The position numbers and the translations under genes are program-made. Under the pieces are notes generated by a model. It saw nothing but the letters and a program-made list of their open reading frames with translations. It did not search any database and was not told the origin of the DNA. Positions 25,604 through 34,219 of a DNA stretch of 64,000 nt are shown piece after piece (the first letter of the stretch is position 1; every line of letters begins with the position of its first letter). Source of the DNA: Palsa-504 sp963769715 (lineage in GTDB: Bacteria > Actinomycetota > Actinomycetes > Streptosporangiales > Streptosporangiaceae); contig CAVYNE010000006.1 of the NCBI GenBank assembly GCA_963769715.1, positions 186,001 to 250,000 on the forward strand, read 5' to 3'.

Positions 25604-27109
25604 ATGACCCAGACCCGGGGCACGGTCAGCACGGCGCAGGATCCCGCAGCGGCGCAGGACGCCACCGCGGCACCGGGCACGAAGCTCGCCGATCCGCCGA
25701 TACCCGGCGGCCGGGTCGAGGCAGTGATGGGCGCGCTCATCCGGGTGCTCGCGCACAGCCCGTTGGCCCGGCCGCTGCCGGCGGTGTCGCTTTCCGCGCT
25801 CGGGCTCGGGCTGGTGGCCTTCACCGGGCTCTGTGCGACCGCGCCCGCCACGGGCGGGTCGACGCTGCCAGTGCTGCTGCCGCTCACCGCGCTGGCGCAC
25901 CGGCTGGGCGCGCCGGCGCTCTCCCCCTGGCCCACCAACTTCATCATGAACGCCGGCATCATACTGTGCTGCCTAGGCCTGGCCTTGATGCTGTGGGCGA
26001 ACAGCCGCGGCTGGCGCCCGAACCCCCGGCGGGTCTTCTGGACCGCGGCGGCGGTGGTCGCGGTGCTGGTGAACATCACCCCGGTCGGCTCATCGGACGT
26101 GGCGAGCTACGCCGCGTACGGGCGCATCGCGGCCTTCGGACATAATCCGTACGTGTACCTGCCGGCCGACCTGCCCGGCGGCCTCCGCAATCCGTATACC
26201 GCGCTGGTCGGCATCCAGTGGGTGCGGACCCCCTCGGTGTATGGGCCGGTGGCCACGTGGATGCACCTGGCCGCGGCACTCGTGGACGGCAGCAGGCCAT
26301 GGCTGACCATCTGGGTCCTGATGATCGTGACCGGAATCGGGTTCCTCGCCGCGGGGTACGTGCTGCTGCGATCGGCGGCCAACCCGGTGCGCGCCGGCCT
26401 GCTCTGGGCCGCGAACCCGCTGCTGATCTATCTGTTTGTGATGAGCGGACACCTCGATACCTTCGTCGCGCTGGCCGGGATCGTGGCGATCCTGATCTCG
26501 CGCCGCGGCGCGACCGTCTGGCATGACCTCGCGGTTGGCCTGGTGATCGGCCTGGCCGACGGGATCAAGATAAACGCCGCTTTTGTCGGGCTGGGCATTG
26601 CCGTGCCGCTGATCCGCGAACGCGCCTGGGTGCGCCTGCTCCGCACCGGCGCAGTCGCGGCGGTAGTCACGTTCGGGCTGTACTACTTCAGCTACGGCCT
26701 GGATGCGGTCAAGCCCCTACCGAAGGCGTCGACGTGGGTGATCGCGCCGTCGTTCTGGCGGCTGGTTCAGATGACCAGCCACCATTTTCATCTGGCGAGC
26801 CCGTCGGCGACATCGACACTGATCGGCGTGCTGTGGCCGCTGCTGCTGCTCGCGCTGGCCTGGTATCTTTACAACCGGCTGTCCCCCGACGTGCCCGTCG
26901 TGCTCGCCGCCACCTGCGCGCTGACCTTCGCCTGGGTTCTGGTGGCCCCATGGTCGCTGCCCTGGTACACCGCGATAGCGTGGGTCACGCTCGCCTTGCT
27001 GCCGCGCAACTCGCTGACCCGCTGGCTCACGCTGGGCACCGGCGCGCTCGCGCTCCTGCACTTCAACGCCGGGCATCCGACGAACCAGCAGGCCGGTCCG
27101 ACCCCGTAG
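25604..27109 (+). CDS. MptA/MptB-like alpha-1,6-mannopyranosyltransferase (polyprenol-P-mannose dependent)
   Basis: This 501-residue polytopic GT-C (GT87-like) protein has the family hallmark VGSSDVASYAAYGRIAAFGHNPY (residues split by a short loop, in the first extracytoplasmic loop after helix 3), then WVRTPSVYGP and later WAANPLLIYLFVMSGHLD. MptA/MptB enzymes of mycobacteria and corynebacteria extend the alpha-1,6-mannan core of lipomannan from decaprenyl-phosphomannose. The start is ambiguous (GTG 25601 or ATG 25604). The GH76 gene follows two bases after the stop. This pairs a mannan polymerase with a mannanase. Confidence 0.8.
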   Translation: MTQTRGTVSTAQDPAAAQDATAAPGTKLADPPIPGGRVEAVMGALIRVLAHSPLARPLPAVSLSALGLGLVAFTGLCATAPATGGSTLPVLLPLTALAHRLGAPALSPWPTNFIMNAGIILCCLGLALMLWANSRGWRPNPRRVFWTAAAVVAVLVNITPVGSSDVASYAAYGRIAAFGHNPYVYLPADLPGGLRNPYTALVGIQWVRTPSVYGPVATWMHLAAALVDGSRPWLTIWVLMIVTGIGFLAAGYVLLRSAANPVRAGLLWAANPLLIYLFVMSGHLDTFVALAGIVAILISRRGATVWHDLAVGLVIGLADGIKINAAFVGLGIAVPLIRERAWVRLLRTGAVAAVVTFGLYYFSYGLDAVKPLPKASTWVIAPSFWRLVQMTSHHFHLASPSATSTLIGVLWPLLLLALAWYLYNRLSPDVPVVLAATCALTFAWVLVAPWSLPWYTAIAWVTLALLPRNSLTRWLTLGTGALALLHFNAGHPTNQQAGPTP

Positions 27110-27111
27110 CC

Positions 27112-28140
27112 ATGCGGCCGGAGCCAGAGCAGTACCGGGCCTGGGCCGACGCGGCCGCCCGCGCGCTGCAGCGCTGGTACAACCCGAGGACCGGGTTGTG
27201 GAAGACCGCGGGCTGGTGGAACTGCGCGAACGCGCTGACCGCGCTGATCCAGCACAGCCAGCGAACCGGCAAGCGCAGATACCTGTCCGTCATCGAGACG
27301 ACGTTCGGCAGAGCCCAGCGGGTCAATCCGGAGTTCAGCAACGAATATTACGACGACGACGGCTGGTGGGCGCTGGCCTGGATCGCGGCGTTCGACCTGA
27401 TCGGTGACGAGAAGTACCTGGACCTGGCGCGCAATCTATTCGCGGGGATGGCAGCCGGCTGGGACGACACGTGCGGCGGCGGTTTGTGGTGGACGCGCGG
27501 GAAAACCTACAAGAACGCGATACCGAACGAGCTGTTCTTGCTCGCCGCAGGCCGCCTGCATCAGCGCACGACCGATCCCGGCCGCCGCGCCAGCGGTTAT
27601 CTCGACCAGGCGTTGCGCGAGTGGCAGTGGTTCAACGGCAGCGGGCTGATCGGCCCGGCCGGCCTGGTCAACGACGGACTGACCGCCGACTGCGCCAACA
27701 ACGGCGGCACGGCCTGGACTTACAACCAGGGCGTGATCATCGGCGGGCTCACCGTGCTGCACGAAATCACCGGCGACGGCGCCTACCTCGGACAGGCGGA
27801 AGCCATCGCGGCGGCGGCGCTGCGGGACCTGACGGTGCCGCCGGGCATCCTGGCCGAGCCGGGCGAGCGGCCAGGCGCGGGCCGCGACGGCGACCAGCCG
27901 CAATTCAAGGGCATCTTCATCAGGAACCTGTATGAGCTCTACCGGCACAGCCCGCGCGCCGAATACCGCGACTTCATCCTCACCAACGCGACCACGCTAT
28001 GGCGCAACGCCAGGAACCGGCGGGACCAGGTGGGGCTGGCATGGACCGGGCCGTTCGACCGAGCCGACGCGGCCCGGCAGGGTTCGGCGCTCGACGCGCT
28101 CAACGCTGCGGTGGGTGTCACCGCGTCGATTACACGTTAA
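27112..28140 (+). CDS. Glycoside hydrolase family 76 (endo-alpha-1,6-mannanase-like)
   Basis: This 342-residue (alpha/alpha)6-type protein has the GH76 catalytic Asp pair in EYYDDDGWWALAWI near residue 80, followed by CGGGLWW, NAIPNELFLLAAGRL and TAWTYNQGVIIGGL, all family blocks. GH76 enzymes hydrolyse or transglycosylate alpha-1,6-mannan. No signal peptide is seen, so it may act inside the cell or as a remodelling enzyme. ATG 27112 lies two bases after the mannosyltransferase stop; the long frame upstream overlaps that gene and is a shadow. Its TAA stop (28138-28140) lies within the att-like copy D, so the gene end borders a recombination junction. Confidence 0.88.
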   Translation: MRPEPEQYRAWADAAARALQRWYNPRTGLWKTAGWWNCANALTALIQHSQRTGKRRYLSVIETTFGRAQRVNPEFSNEYYDDDGWWALAWIAAFDLIGDEKYLDLARNLFAGMAAGWDDTCGGGLWWTRGKTYKNAIPNELFLLAAGRLHQRTTDPGRRASGYLDQALREWQWFNGSGLIGPAGLVNDGLTADCANNGGTAWTYNQGVIIGGLTVLHEITGDGAYLGQAEAIAAAALRDLTVPPGILAEPGERPGAGRDGDQPQFKGIFIRNLYELYRHSPRAEYRDFILTNATTLWRNARNRRDQVGLAWTGPFDRADAARQGSALDALNAAVGVTASITR

Positions 28141-28170
28141 AGCGGAACTCCACCACGTCGCCGTCGCGCC
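28133..28170 (-). repeat. ychF 3'-end copy D (att-like site)
   Basis: The minus strand encodes RRDGDVVEFRFNV-stop, the longest copy with the canonical YchF terminus. It agrees with copies F and G at 28 of 30 bases over the ggcggaactccacgacgtcg and following gccgtcgcgcc. The copy overlaps the stop codon of the GH76 gene on the opposite strand and is followed at 28229 by hicB. Confidence 0.85.
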
Positions 28171-28228
28171 GTGTGTGCTTCCTTATGAGAGCTGTGAGGT
28201 GGGCCGGACCAGACTGTCCCGCGAACAC

Positions 28229-28465
28229 TTACGCGGTTCGCGCTAGCATCCGGTGCTCGGTAACCGAGCCGGGCTCGTCTTCCAGCTCGACATGCTTCAC
28301 GTCCCCGGGCTCGGATAGGTAAAGACTGATCGCCTCGCTCAGGGCCTCGCGCAGTTCCTCCATGTCGGCACCGGCAGCGAAACAACCAGGCAGTTCAAGA
28401 ACTTCGGCCCACAGCTCTTCGCCAGGCTCGTGGTGGACGCGAACGGTGTACACCTCTTCCGCCAT
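28229..28465 (-). CDS. hicB: HicB-family antitoxin (copy 1, with intact hicA)
   Basis: This 78-residue protein has the partial RNase-H-like HicB fold: EVYTVRVHHEP strand, then WAEVLELPGCFAAGADMEE (the P-G-C-x-x-x-G motif) and LREALSEAISLYL helix. It lacks a long C-terminal DNA-binding extension. HicB neutralises the HicA mRNA interferase. ATG 28465 overlaps the hicA stop (TGATG). It is one of three near-identical copies (also 31807-32043 and 34692-34916), each within about 110 bases of an att-like ychF fragment. Confidence 0.9.
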   Translation of the reverse strand: MAEEVYTVRVHHEPGEELWAEVLELPGCFAAGADMEELREALSEAISLYLSEPGDVKHVELEDEPGSVTEHRMLARTA

Positions 28466-28680
28466 CACTCGTCGCCTCCCTTGAGTCCGGCCTGCCGCAA
28501 GATCGCCATCGCCAGCCCGATCGGGTAACCGCCACCGCTCTTGTCGTGAGGCAGCGTGATGGGCCGGTGGCCGGGCTTGGTCATCTTCACGACGTGCTTG
28601 CCGCCTGCGGTCTCGGTCCAACCGTTGGCTTCGAGCAGCCGCTTCATCGACCGCTGGTTGTGCCGGGCTGGCTTCGTCAC
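28465..28680 (-). CDS. hicA: HicA-family mRNA interferase toxin
   Basis: This 71-residue protein has the dsRBD-like HicA pattern: MKRLLEANGWTETAGGKHVV with the catalytic His, ITLPHDKSGGGYPIG, and a final AILRQAGL helix. HicA cleaves mRNA in ribosome-independent fashion and is inhibited by HicB. The start is GTG 28680 (MTKPARHNQ); ATG 28646 is an alternative giving a conventional MKRLL start. The order toxin-antitoxin with a 1-base overlap to hicB is typical. Intact hicA exists only here; truncated remains lie at 32043-32124. Confidence 0.85.
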   Translation of the reverse strand: MTKPARHNQRSMKRLLEANGWTETAGGKHVVKMTKPGHRPITLPHDKSGGGYPIGLAMAILRQAGLKGGDE

Positions 28681-28819
28681 CTAGTTGATCCTGTCTCTCA
28701 GTGTACGTAGCAGCAGATGACTACGGCGAGATCTGGCTGGTCGCTACGGTAAGAGACACGTCTGACATTCAGCGGTGCAGGAAACCTCTTCGTCGAAGCT
28801 AGCCGTTACGTACGGAGAA

Positions 28820-28861
28820 GCGTGACGTTTAGCTGTGTCGGAACTCGACGGTATCGCCATC
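28820..28861 (-). repeat. ychF 3'-end copy E (att-like site)
   Basis: The minus strand encodes DGDTVEFRHS-stop followed by AACGTCACGC. It shares the flank gcgtgacgttt with copy H at 35208. It lies about 140 bases beyond hicA and about 60 before the truncated toxin gene. Confidence 0.75.
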
Positions 28862-28920
28862 GGGCGGCATCCCGAGCGTGACCAGCCGCGACCGCGTCGC
28901 GCCGGGCGCCGCGCTCACTG

Positions 28921-29097
28921 ATGGCAGAGGTCAAGTTCAGCCCGCAGGCCATACAGGCTTACGAGTCCCTGGAACGAGCAGGCGCCATCGACCTCCTTGA
29001 TGCCATCGACGACGCTGGTGACATCCTGGAAGAGGACCCCGGAGATCGCCGGGCACGTCGACGGTCGTTCGGCGATGGACGCTGGGGCATCCCCCTG
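28921..29097 (+). pseudogene. Truncated RelE/ParE-like toxin gene
   Basis: The first 59 codons (KFSPQAIQAYESLERAGAID and RRSFGDGRWGIP) match the beginning and middle of RelE-type toxins, which usually continue with a short strand after GDGRWGIPV. The homologous sequence stops abruptly after GIPL and the frame runs on into unrelated DNA. No antitoxin gene is visible next to it. It is probably cut by an insertion. Confidence 0.55.
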
Positions 29098-29199
29098 ACC
29101 AGACCTCTAACCAGCCATCCCCACACCGGGCTAGCACCATCGGGAGCCAGGAGAGGTGAACCATCGGCACTCCGTGGGACGAAGACGCCGAGCTGCTCC

Positions 29200-29280
29200 G
29201 TGCTGCGGCGCGAGGTCGCCGTGCTGCGCCGTGCCAATCCCCGGCCCCGGCTCGACTGGGCCGACCGCGCAATCCTCGCC
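29200..29280 (+). pseudogene. Relic of an rve-type transposase
   Basis: LRREVAVLRRANPRPRLDWADRAIL reproduces in part the conserved N-terminal segment of actinomycete integrase-core transposases (LRHEVAVLRR-x-NPRPRLDWADRAVLA). Only about 27 codons survive, read in the same frame as the toxin relic. The rest of the element is gone. Confidence 0.6.
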
Positions 29281-29384
29281 CCCGGCTCGCGCAGGACCGT
29301 GTTGTGCGTCACAGCCGGAGGCCTGGGTACGTTTCTGCGAGCCGGCGCGGCTCGAGGACAGTGGACCCCGTGGCGCTAGCGGCG

Positions 29385-29413
29385 TAGCCTCCCCCACTTT
29401 GTCCCGCTTTCCC
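29385..29413. repeat. Junction motif, copy 1 (tagcctcccccactttgtcc)
   Basis: Similar sequences occur at 32691-32718 and 34237-34266, each at the end of a truncated gene. It may be the remnant of an insertion-sequence terminus. Confidence 0.4.
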
Positions 29414-29676
29414 GCCGCCCGCACACCGGGAGCCAGGCGACACGCAAGCGATGCTGCACCCTGCCCGTCCGCCCCTGGTCAGCCCGGCCTGCACACGCTC
29501 ACCAGCGAGTTCTCAACCTAGGCACATGCTCCGCAAAACTAGTTCTCATACTGCACGGTCACGCTGATTCCACGCGTATCGACGGTGCCTGTCCCGCATG
29601 TGTGTCGTAGCGGGCAGCAACGCGACGCCCGGGGCCAAGGCCGGGTCCGATCTTTCGACCCCGGGAGGCAGCCGGC
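29414..29676. other. Non-coding stretch upstream of the membrane transferase
   Basis: No gene is supported. A gggaggc motif at 29663-29669 precedes the chosen start. Confidence 0.4.
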
Positions 29677-29679
29677 TTG

Positions 29680-31515
29680 GTGCGCATGATCAGGCCGGGG
29701 GCCAAGGCGCCGGCTCGTGTCACCGGGGCGCGGCCAGCCGACGCGGGAGACGCCGCACGCCGGTCACGGCGGCGGTGGGTGCTGCTGCTCATCGCGGGCT
29801 GGCTGTGCCAGGCCGGGCTGCGGGTATGGTTCAGCCGGATGCAGACCGTGCCGCTGGCCGACCCCGACGAGTCCGGCTACCTGATCGCGGCTCGGGTCCT
29901 GGCGGGCGGCCCGGCCACCGACTTCTCTGACTCGACCCTGTACCAGGGCGGCTATCCGCTGCTGATCACCCCGGTGTACTGGTTCACGTCCAACCCGGTC
30001 GCCGTGTACCGCGCGGTGCTGATGATCAACGCCGCGGTCAGCGCCGCGTTGATGCCGCTGGCCTGGCTGGCCGGCCGGCGGCTCGGGCTGAACCGCCCCG
30101 CCGCCTACGTCGTGGCGGCGGTCGCCGCCCTGCTCCCGGCCGCGTTCTTTTACGCCGAGTACGCGCTGGCCGACGCGATCTTCCCGGTCCTCGTGCTGGC
30201 CTGGCTGCTGGCCACCCACAGCTGGCTGACCGCCTCCTCCGCGCGGGGCCGGTACGCGGCCGCGGTCGGGTCCGCGCTGCTCGCCGGGTACGCCTACGCG
30301 GTTCACTCCAGGGGCGATGTTATCGTGCTCGGCTACGTGGCGGTGGGCCTGCTGGTGGCCTGGCGCCGCCTGGCGCCGCGCGGCACCGTCGCGGCGGCGG
30401 CGCTGGCCCTGGCCGCGTCGGCCGGCGCCGGGTGGCTGCTGGACCGTTATCTCACCTCCGCGATCTACCCCGAGGGGACCCGCAACCTGTCCGCCGAGAT
30501 GGCGACGCGGCTGCGCAGCGTGCACGGCGCGATCAACGTATTCGAGATGGCGGCCGGCCAGCTGTGGCGGCTCGCGATCGACAGCTGGGGCGTGGCCGGG
30601 ATCGGCCTGATCGCCGCCGCGGCCGTGATCCCCCGGCGCGGCACCCGGGCCGACGTGCGGATCATGGCCGCGCTCGCGGTCGCGGTCACCGCTGGCATCG
30701 CGTGTGCCGCGCCCGCCGCGCTGCCCCCCGGCTGGTCCCAGACCTGGGCGTCCGGGCGCTACCTGGACGGCATGATCGCCGTGTTCTTCGTCGTCGGCGC
30801 GGCGGTGCTGCTGCGGGCGCGCGCCCGGACGATCCTGGCCTGCGCGGCCTGCGCCGCGGGCCTGACCGTCCTGACCGGCGTGATCGTGGCCGTCTACGCG
30901 GGCTCGTCCCTGCCCACCGGGGGCTTCGCGAACGGGGCCAGCTTCGCCGGGCCGGCCGTGCTGACCCAGGACTGGGCCAGTGCCAGCGTCTGGGTGGCGA
31001 CGGCGGCGGCGCTGGGACTGCTCGCGGCCTGGGTCCTGCTGGCGCTCGCCGCCCGGCGCTGGCCTGAGGCAGTCCTGGCGGTGCGGGTCCCGGTGCTGAT
31101 GCGGGTCGCGGGGGCGGTCGGGATCGCGGCGGTGAGCCTGGTGGCCGTGGCCCAGATCACCAGCCATGTCTCCCAGGCCGTCGAGCCGTCACGGGAGGCG
31201 GGCACGACCGGGTTCGTGGCGGCCGGCGGCCTCAAGCCGGGCGACCAGATCGCCGTGGCCTCCAACGGGCCGGGCCAGCCGGTCGCCGCCACCGATGTCA
31301 GCTACGTGCTATGGGCGCCGCAGGCGTTCGAGGTGTGGTGGACGGAGCTGGAGTTCTTCAACCCCGCCCAGCCGCCGCCCGCCGGGATCAACGTCGTGGA
31401 GACGGGCTGGCCGGCCGGCCAGCCCGCGCAGGCCAGCTGGTCGCAGGCCCCGGCCGGGTGGCGGATCGTGGCCTCGAGCCGGGCCGGAGGCTGGGTCGTC
31501 TGGCGGAAGGCCTGA
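29680..31515 (+). CDS. GT-C-type integral membrane glycosyltransferase-like protein
   Basis: This protein of about 611 residues has at least ten hydrophobic helices. The first extracytoplasmic loop carries PLADPDESGYLIAARVLAGG, an acidic GT-C-type motif, followed by YQGGYPLLITPVYW. The C-terminal 110 residues after helix 10 form a soluble domain beginning near GTTGFVAAGGLKPGDQIAVA. It resembles actinomycete ArnT-like or DUF membrane transferases that use polyprenyl-phosphate sugars. TTG 29677, GTG 29680 and ATG 29686 are possible starts; GTG is favoured because gggagg lies 11 bases upstream. It is isolated between att-like copies E and F, so it is likely island cargo. Confidence 0.65.
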   Translation: MRMIRPGAKAPARVTGARPADAGDAARRSRRRWVLLLIAGWLCQAGLRVWFSRMQTVPLADPDESGYLIAARVLAGGPATDFSDSTLYQGGYPLLITPVYWFTSNPVAVYRAVLMINAAVSAALMPLAWLAGRRLGLNRPAAYVVAAVAALLPAAFFYAEYALADAIFPVLVLAWLLATHSWLTASSARGRYAAAVGSALLAGYAYAVHSRGDVIVLGYVAVGLLVAWRRLAPRGTVAAAALALAASAGAGWLLDRYLTSAIYPEGTRNLSAEMATRLRSVHGAINVFEMAAGQLWRLAIDSWGVAGIGLIAAAAVIPRRGTRADVRIMAALAVAVTAGIACAAPAALPPGWSQTWASGRYLDGMIAVFFVVGAAVLLRARARTILACAACAAGLTVLTGVIVAVYAGSSLPTGGFANGASFAGPAVLTQDWASASVWVATAAALGLLAAWVLLALAARRWPEAVLAVRVPVLMRVAGAVGIAAVSLVAVAQITSHVSQAVEPSREAGTTGFVAAGGLKPGDQIAVASNGPGQPVAATDVSYVLWAPQAFEVWWTELEFFNPAQPPPAGINVVETGWPAGQPAQASWSQAPAGWRIVASSRAGGWVVWRKA

Positions 31516-31696
31516 CGCCGCCTGGTGACGGGCCCACAGAGGCGTAAGCTCCGCGTCTCGAAATGTTCACCAAGCTCTCGGTTCCGGCCCAGTGTCCGCC
31601 CAGTAATCACCAGCTTGACCCGCTAGGGTAAAGTCCCGCGCCTCAAGCCGCAGTTCACCCATCGCCACCCACCTGTACCACCCGCGTCTACCCCTT

Positions 31697-31740
31697 TGAT
31701 GTTGCGCTGTGGCGGAACTCCACGACGTCGCCGTCGCGCC
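31697..31740 (-). repeat. ychF 3'-end copy F (att-like site)
   Basis: The minus strand encodes GRDGDVVEFRHSATSKG-stop. Over 39 bases it differs from resident ychF (44041-44079) at one position. It is followed at 31807 by a hicB copy. Confidence 0.9.
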
Positions 31741-31806
31741 TTGAGCGATGCTCCTCTACCCATGGCCGGTGCGCGGTGGCCCGGGCCAGCCTGTCCCGCG
31801 AACCCG

Positions 31807-32043
31807 TTATGCGGTTCGCGCCAGCATCCGGTGCTCGGTAACCGAACCGGGCTCGTCTTCCAGCTCGACATGCTTCACGTCCCCCGGCTCCGACAGGTAA
31901 AGGCTGATCGCCTCGCTCAGGGCTTCGCGCAGCTCCACCATATTGGCACCGGCAGCGAAACAGCCAGGCAACTCGAGGACTTCGGCCCACAGCTCCTCGC
32001 CAGGCTCGTGATGGACGCGCACGGTGTACACCTCTTCGGCCAT
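31807..32043 (-). CDS. hicB: HicB-family antitoxin (copy 2, hicA truncated)
   Basis: This 78-residue protein is nearly identical to copy 1 (changes include ANMVELREAL for ADMEELREAL). The fold features are the same. It retains an ATG (32043) and a GTG immediately before it. The toxin partner survives only as a C-terminal fragment, so this is an orphan antitoxin that could still cross-protect against copy 1 HicA. Confidence 0.82.
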   Translation of the reverse strand: MAEEVYTVRVHHEPGEELWAEVLELPGCFAAGANMVELREALSEAISLYLSEPGDVKHVELEDEPGSVTEHRMLARTA

Positions 32044-32124
32044 CACTCGTCGCCTCCCTTGAGTCCAGCCTGCCGCGTGATCGCCATCATTAGCCCGATC
32101 GGGTAGCCGCCACCGCCCTTGCGA
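32043..32124 (-). pseudogene. C-terminal remnant of hicA (copy 2)
   Basis: The reverse strand reads KGGGGYPIGLMMAITRQAGL and then KGGDE-stop, matching the last 25 residues of intact HicA (copy 1: SGGGYPIGLAMAILRQAGL). The catalytic-His half is missing because similarity ends at about 32124, where transposase-like sequence begins. Confidence 0.8.
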
Positions 32125-32126
32125 CC

Positions 32127-32680
32127 TGCCGTGTTACCTCAACGCCCAGGCCGAGCACCTGCTCGACTGGTTCCACCCGACGATGCGGATCACCGTCATG
32201 GCCAACATGGCTATGTCCCTGCAGCCGCCACCGCCGGACCCGCAGCGTCCCGACACACCGCCGGCCGGCCTCGCCGACCAGCTGCAGCGGTTGAAGTGGT
32301 TCTGCTGGCACGGCAACGTCTTCCGCGCCCTGCAAAATATCGACGACCTGAACTTCGATCTCGACATCACCGAGCCCTACCCGGAGCAGGCCCGGCTGCT
32401 CAAGGCGGTCCGCGAATTCGACAGCTACATCCGCGCCAACGCCGAGCGGATCCCCAACTACGGGGAACGCCACCGCGCGGGTGAGGCCATCTCCACCGCG
32501 TTCACCGAGTTCGCGGTCAACCAGGTCATCAGCAAGCGCATGGTAAAGAAACAGCAGATGCGCTGGACCCGCGCGGCGCGCACCTGCTACTGCAGATCCG
32601 CACCCGCGTCCTCAACGACCACCTCGCCGACGACTTCCGCCGCTGGTACCCCGGCTTCAACCAGGCCCCGGATCCCATGA
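32127..32680 (+). pseudogene. ISKra4-type transposase C-terminal remnant, frameshifted
   Basis: The plus strand reads YLNAQAEHLLDWFHPTMRIT, LKWFCWHGNVFRALQNID, IPNYGERHRAGEAISTAF and AVNQVISKRMVKKQQMRWT, the block order of ISKra4-family transposases. After MRWT the frame must shift by one base (near 32570) to continue GAHLLLQIRTRVLNDHLADD and FRRWYPGF. The N-terminal half is absent. It directly abuts the truncated hicA, so insertion or recombination at this element probably removed the toxin. Confidence 0.68.
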
Positions 32681-32690
32681 CGCTCGTAGC

Positions 32691-32718
32691 GTGGCCTCCC
32701 CAAATTGTCCTGCTCTCC
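32691..32718. repeat. Junction motif, copy 2 (gtggcctccccaaattgtcc)
   Basis: It is similar to 29385-29413 and 34237-34266. It lies just beyond the ISKra4-type relic and before the frameshifted hypothetical gene. Confidence 0.45.
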
Positions 32719-32721
32719 TTG

Positions 32722-33031
32722 ACCTGGCGTAGTTGCGCGATCAGCGTCCCGTACGCGGCGATCCGGCCCGCTGGGCATCGGTCAGGCCCGGGTCGGTTTT
32801 CCACCGGTCGGCCTGGTTCTGGAACAGCGTCAGGTCCCCGGCCTGGTCGCGGTGTACCCGGATGATGCGGGCCACGGTGGCGTCGTCCAGCACATAGGGC
32901 CGGGCCCGGGCGGGCTGGAGCAGCTCCAGCTGGCGGCGGGTCGCCTGGACGCCCTCACGGATATGGCCGGTGAACCAGCCGAGCTTGCTGATCGGGTACC
33001 AGTTCTGCTCACGCCCTGGCTCTCCGCTCAT
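32722..33031 (-). pseudogene. Hypothetical protein gene, frameshifted and truncated
   Basis: The minus strand from 33031 encodes EQNWYPISKLGWFTGHIREG, VQATRRQLELLQPARARPYV and DDATVARIIRVHRDQAGDLT, then LTDAQRA. Near 32780 the sensible continuation (RIAAYGTLIAQLRQVKES) lies one frame over, and the sequence ends at the junction motif. The high charge and helical character are protein-like, but I do not recognise a family. The gene is both frameshifted and cut short. Confidence 0.5.
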
Positions 33032-33197
33032 CCCCGAGCCTAGCTACAGCAGAGCCCTGACGACTCGCTCGTTATCGCCAGTGACCGTTCGGTTGTTCCC
33101 GATGGCCCGATCCTTCGGCGCGCCGTGTGTGGAAGGGCTCACAACCGGTTAATGTCAAACTGAGTCTGCAGAAGTCGCAACGGAACGGGACACGCAG

Positions 33198-34121
33198 ATG
33201 CGGGGCGACGGCGATCGGCAGGGCGCGGGAAGTCTCCCGGTGTCACGGCGGGTATTGCTTGCCGCCGGCGGCGCTGTGCTGCTGACGAGCACGGCGGCAG
33301 CTATGACTGCGGAGTACGACGCGCGGGGGCACGGCGCGCGGACGCAACTCCGTCCCGCGGCGGACGGCGCGGCTGGCCGGACCAGCGCGCGGGCCACCCC
33401 CCCGTCCAGCACACGGGCCAGCGCCCCGTCCAAACCCAGCGAGGCCCGTCCCACCACCTCCCCCCCGGCCCGGCACCCACAGCTGACCCGGCACGCGACG
33501 CGCCCGCCACGCCATCAGCAGCCCAGACTGCCCTATGGCGAGCCCATGTACACCGTCGAGGACGGGCCGAAGGTCGTCGCCCTGACCATCGACGATGGCC
33601 CGAGCCCGGTTTACACGCCGCAGATCCTCCGGATTCTGCGCCAGTACGGGATCACCGCGTCGTTCTCGATGATCGGGCGGAACGCGGCCGCGTTCCCGGG
33701 GGTCGCGCGCGAGGTGGCAGCGGCCGGTCACATGATCGTCAACCACACCTGGAACCACTACAACCTCAGCTATATGCCGGCCGTGGCCGTACAGGACGAG
33801 ATATCGCAGGCGACCGACGCGATCCACGCCGCCACCGGGGAACGTCCCAGCATGTTCCGCGCGCCCTACGGGGTGTGGCCGCCGGGCGTCTTCAGCTACT
33901 GCGCGCAGGCCGGGCTGACCCCACTGGCCTGGTCGGTCGACCCGCGCGACTGGTCGCGCCCCGGCGCCCGCGCGATCGTCCGCGACATCCTGTCCGACAC
34001 CCGCACCGGCTCGATCATCCTGGAGCACGACGGCGGCGGAAACCGGTCGGAGACCGTGACGGCGCTGAAGATCTGGCTGCCCCGGCTGCTCGACGCGGGC
34101 TATCAGTTCACCACCCCGTGA
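33198..34121 (+). CDS. NodB-type polysaccharide deacetylase (CE4)
   Basis: This 307-residue exported protein has an N-terminal signal/anchor segment (SRRVLLAAGGAVLLTSTAAA), a Thr/Pro/Arg-rich linker to about residue 110, and a C-terminal CE4 domain. CE4 motifs: TIDDGP (motif 1 Asp pair), HMIVNHTWNHYNL (zinc His pair), FRAPYGVWPPG, PLAWSVDPRDW, and IILEHDGGG. All catalytic and metal residues are present, so it should remove N-acetyl groups from peptidoglycan or chitin-like glycans outside the cell. It is cargo between att-like copies F and G with no operon partner. Confidence 0.9.
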   Translation: MRGDGDRQGAGSLPVSRRVLLAAGGAVLLTSTAAAMTAEYDARGHGARTQLRPAADGAAGRTSARATPPSSTRASAPSKPSEARPTTSPPARHPQLTRHATRPPRHQQPRLPYGEPMYTVEDGPKVVALTIDDGPSPVYTPQILRILRQYGITASFSMIGRNAAAFPGVAREVAAAGHMIVNHTWNHYNLSYMPAVAVQDEISQATDAIHAATGERPSMFRAPYGVWPPGVFSYCAQAGLTPLAWSVDPRDWSRPGARAIVRDILSDTRTGSIILEHDGGGNRSETVTALKIWLPRLLDAGYQFTTP

Positions 34122-34219
34122 GCCCGGCGCCGCTGACCCTCGGCGCTAGAGGCTGATCCGGATGCCAGGCGTTAGGCGGGCGGATCGTCCAGAGGCCCCG
34201 ATTCCGTCGGCTAACGGCG

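Noticed and set aside
28229..28621. 130-codon version of HicB starting inside hicA
   Set aside because: The extra N-terminal residues are hicA read in the wrong frame; the HicB fold starts at MAEEVYTV at 28465.
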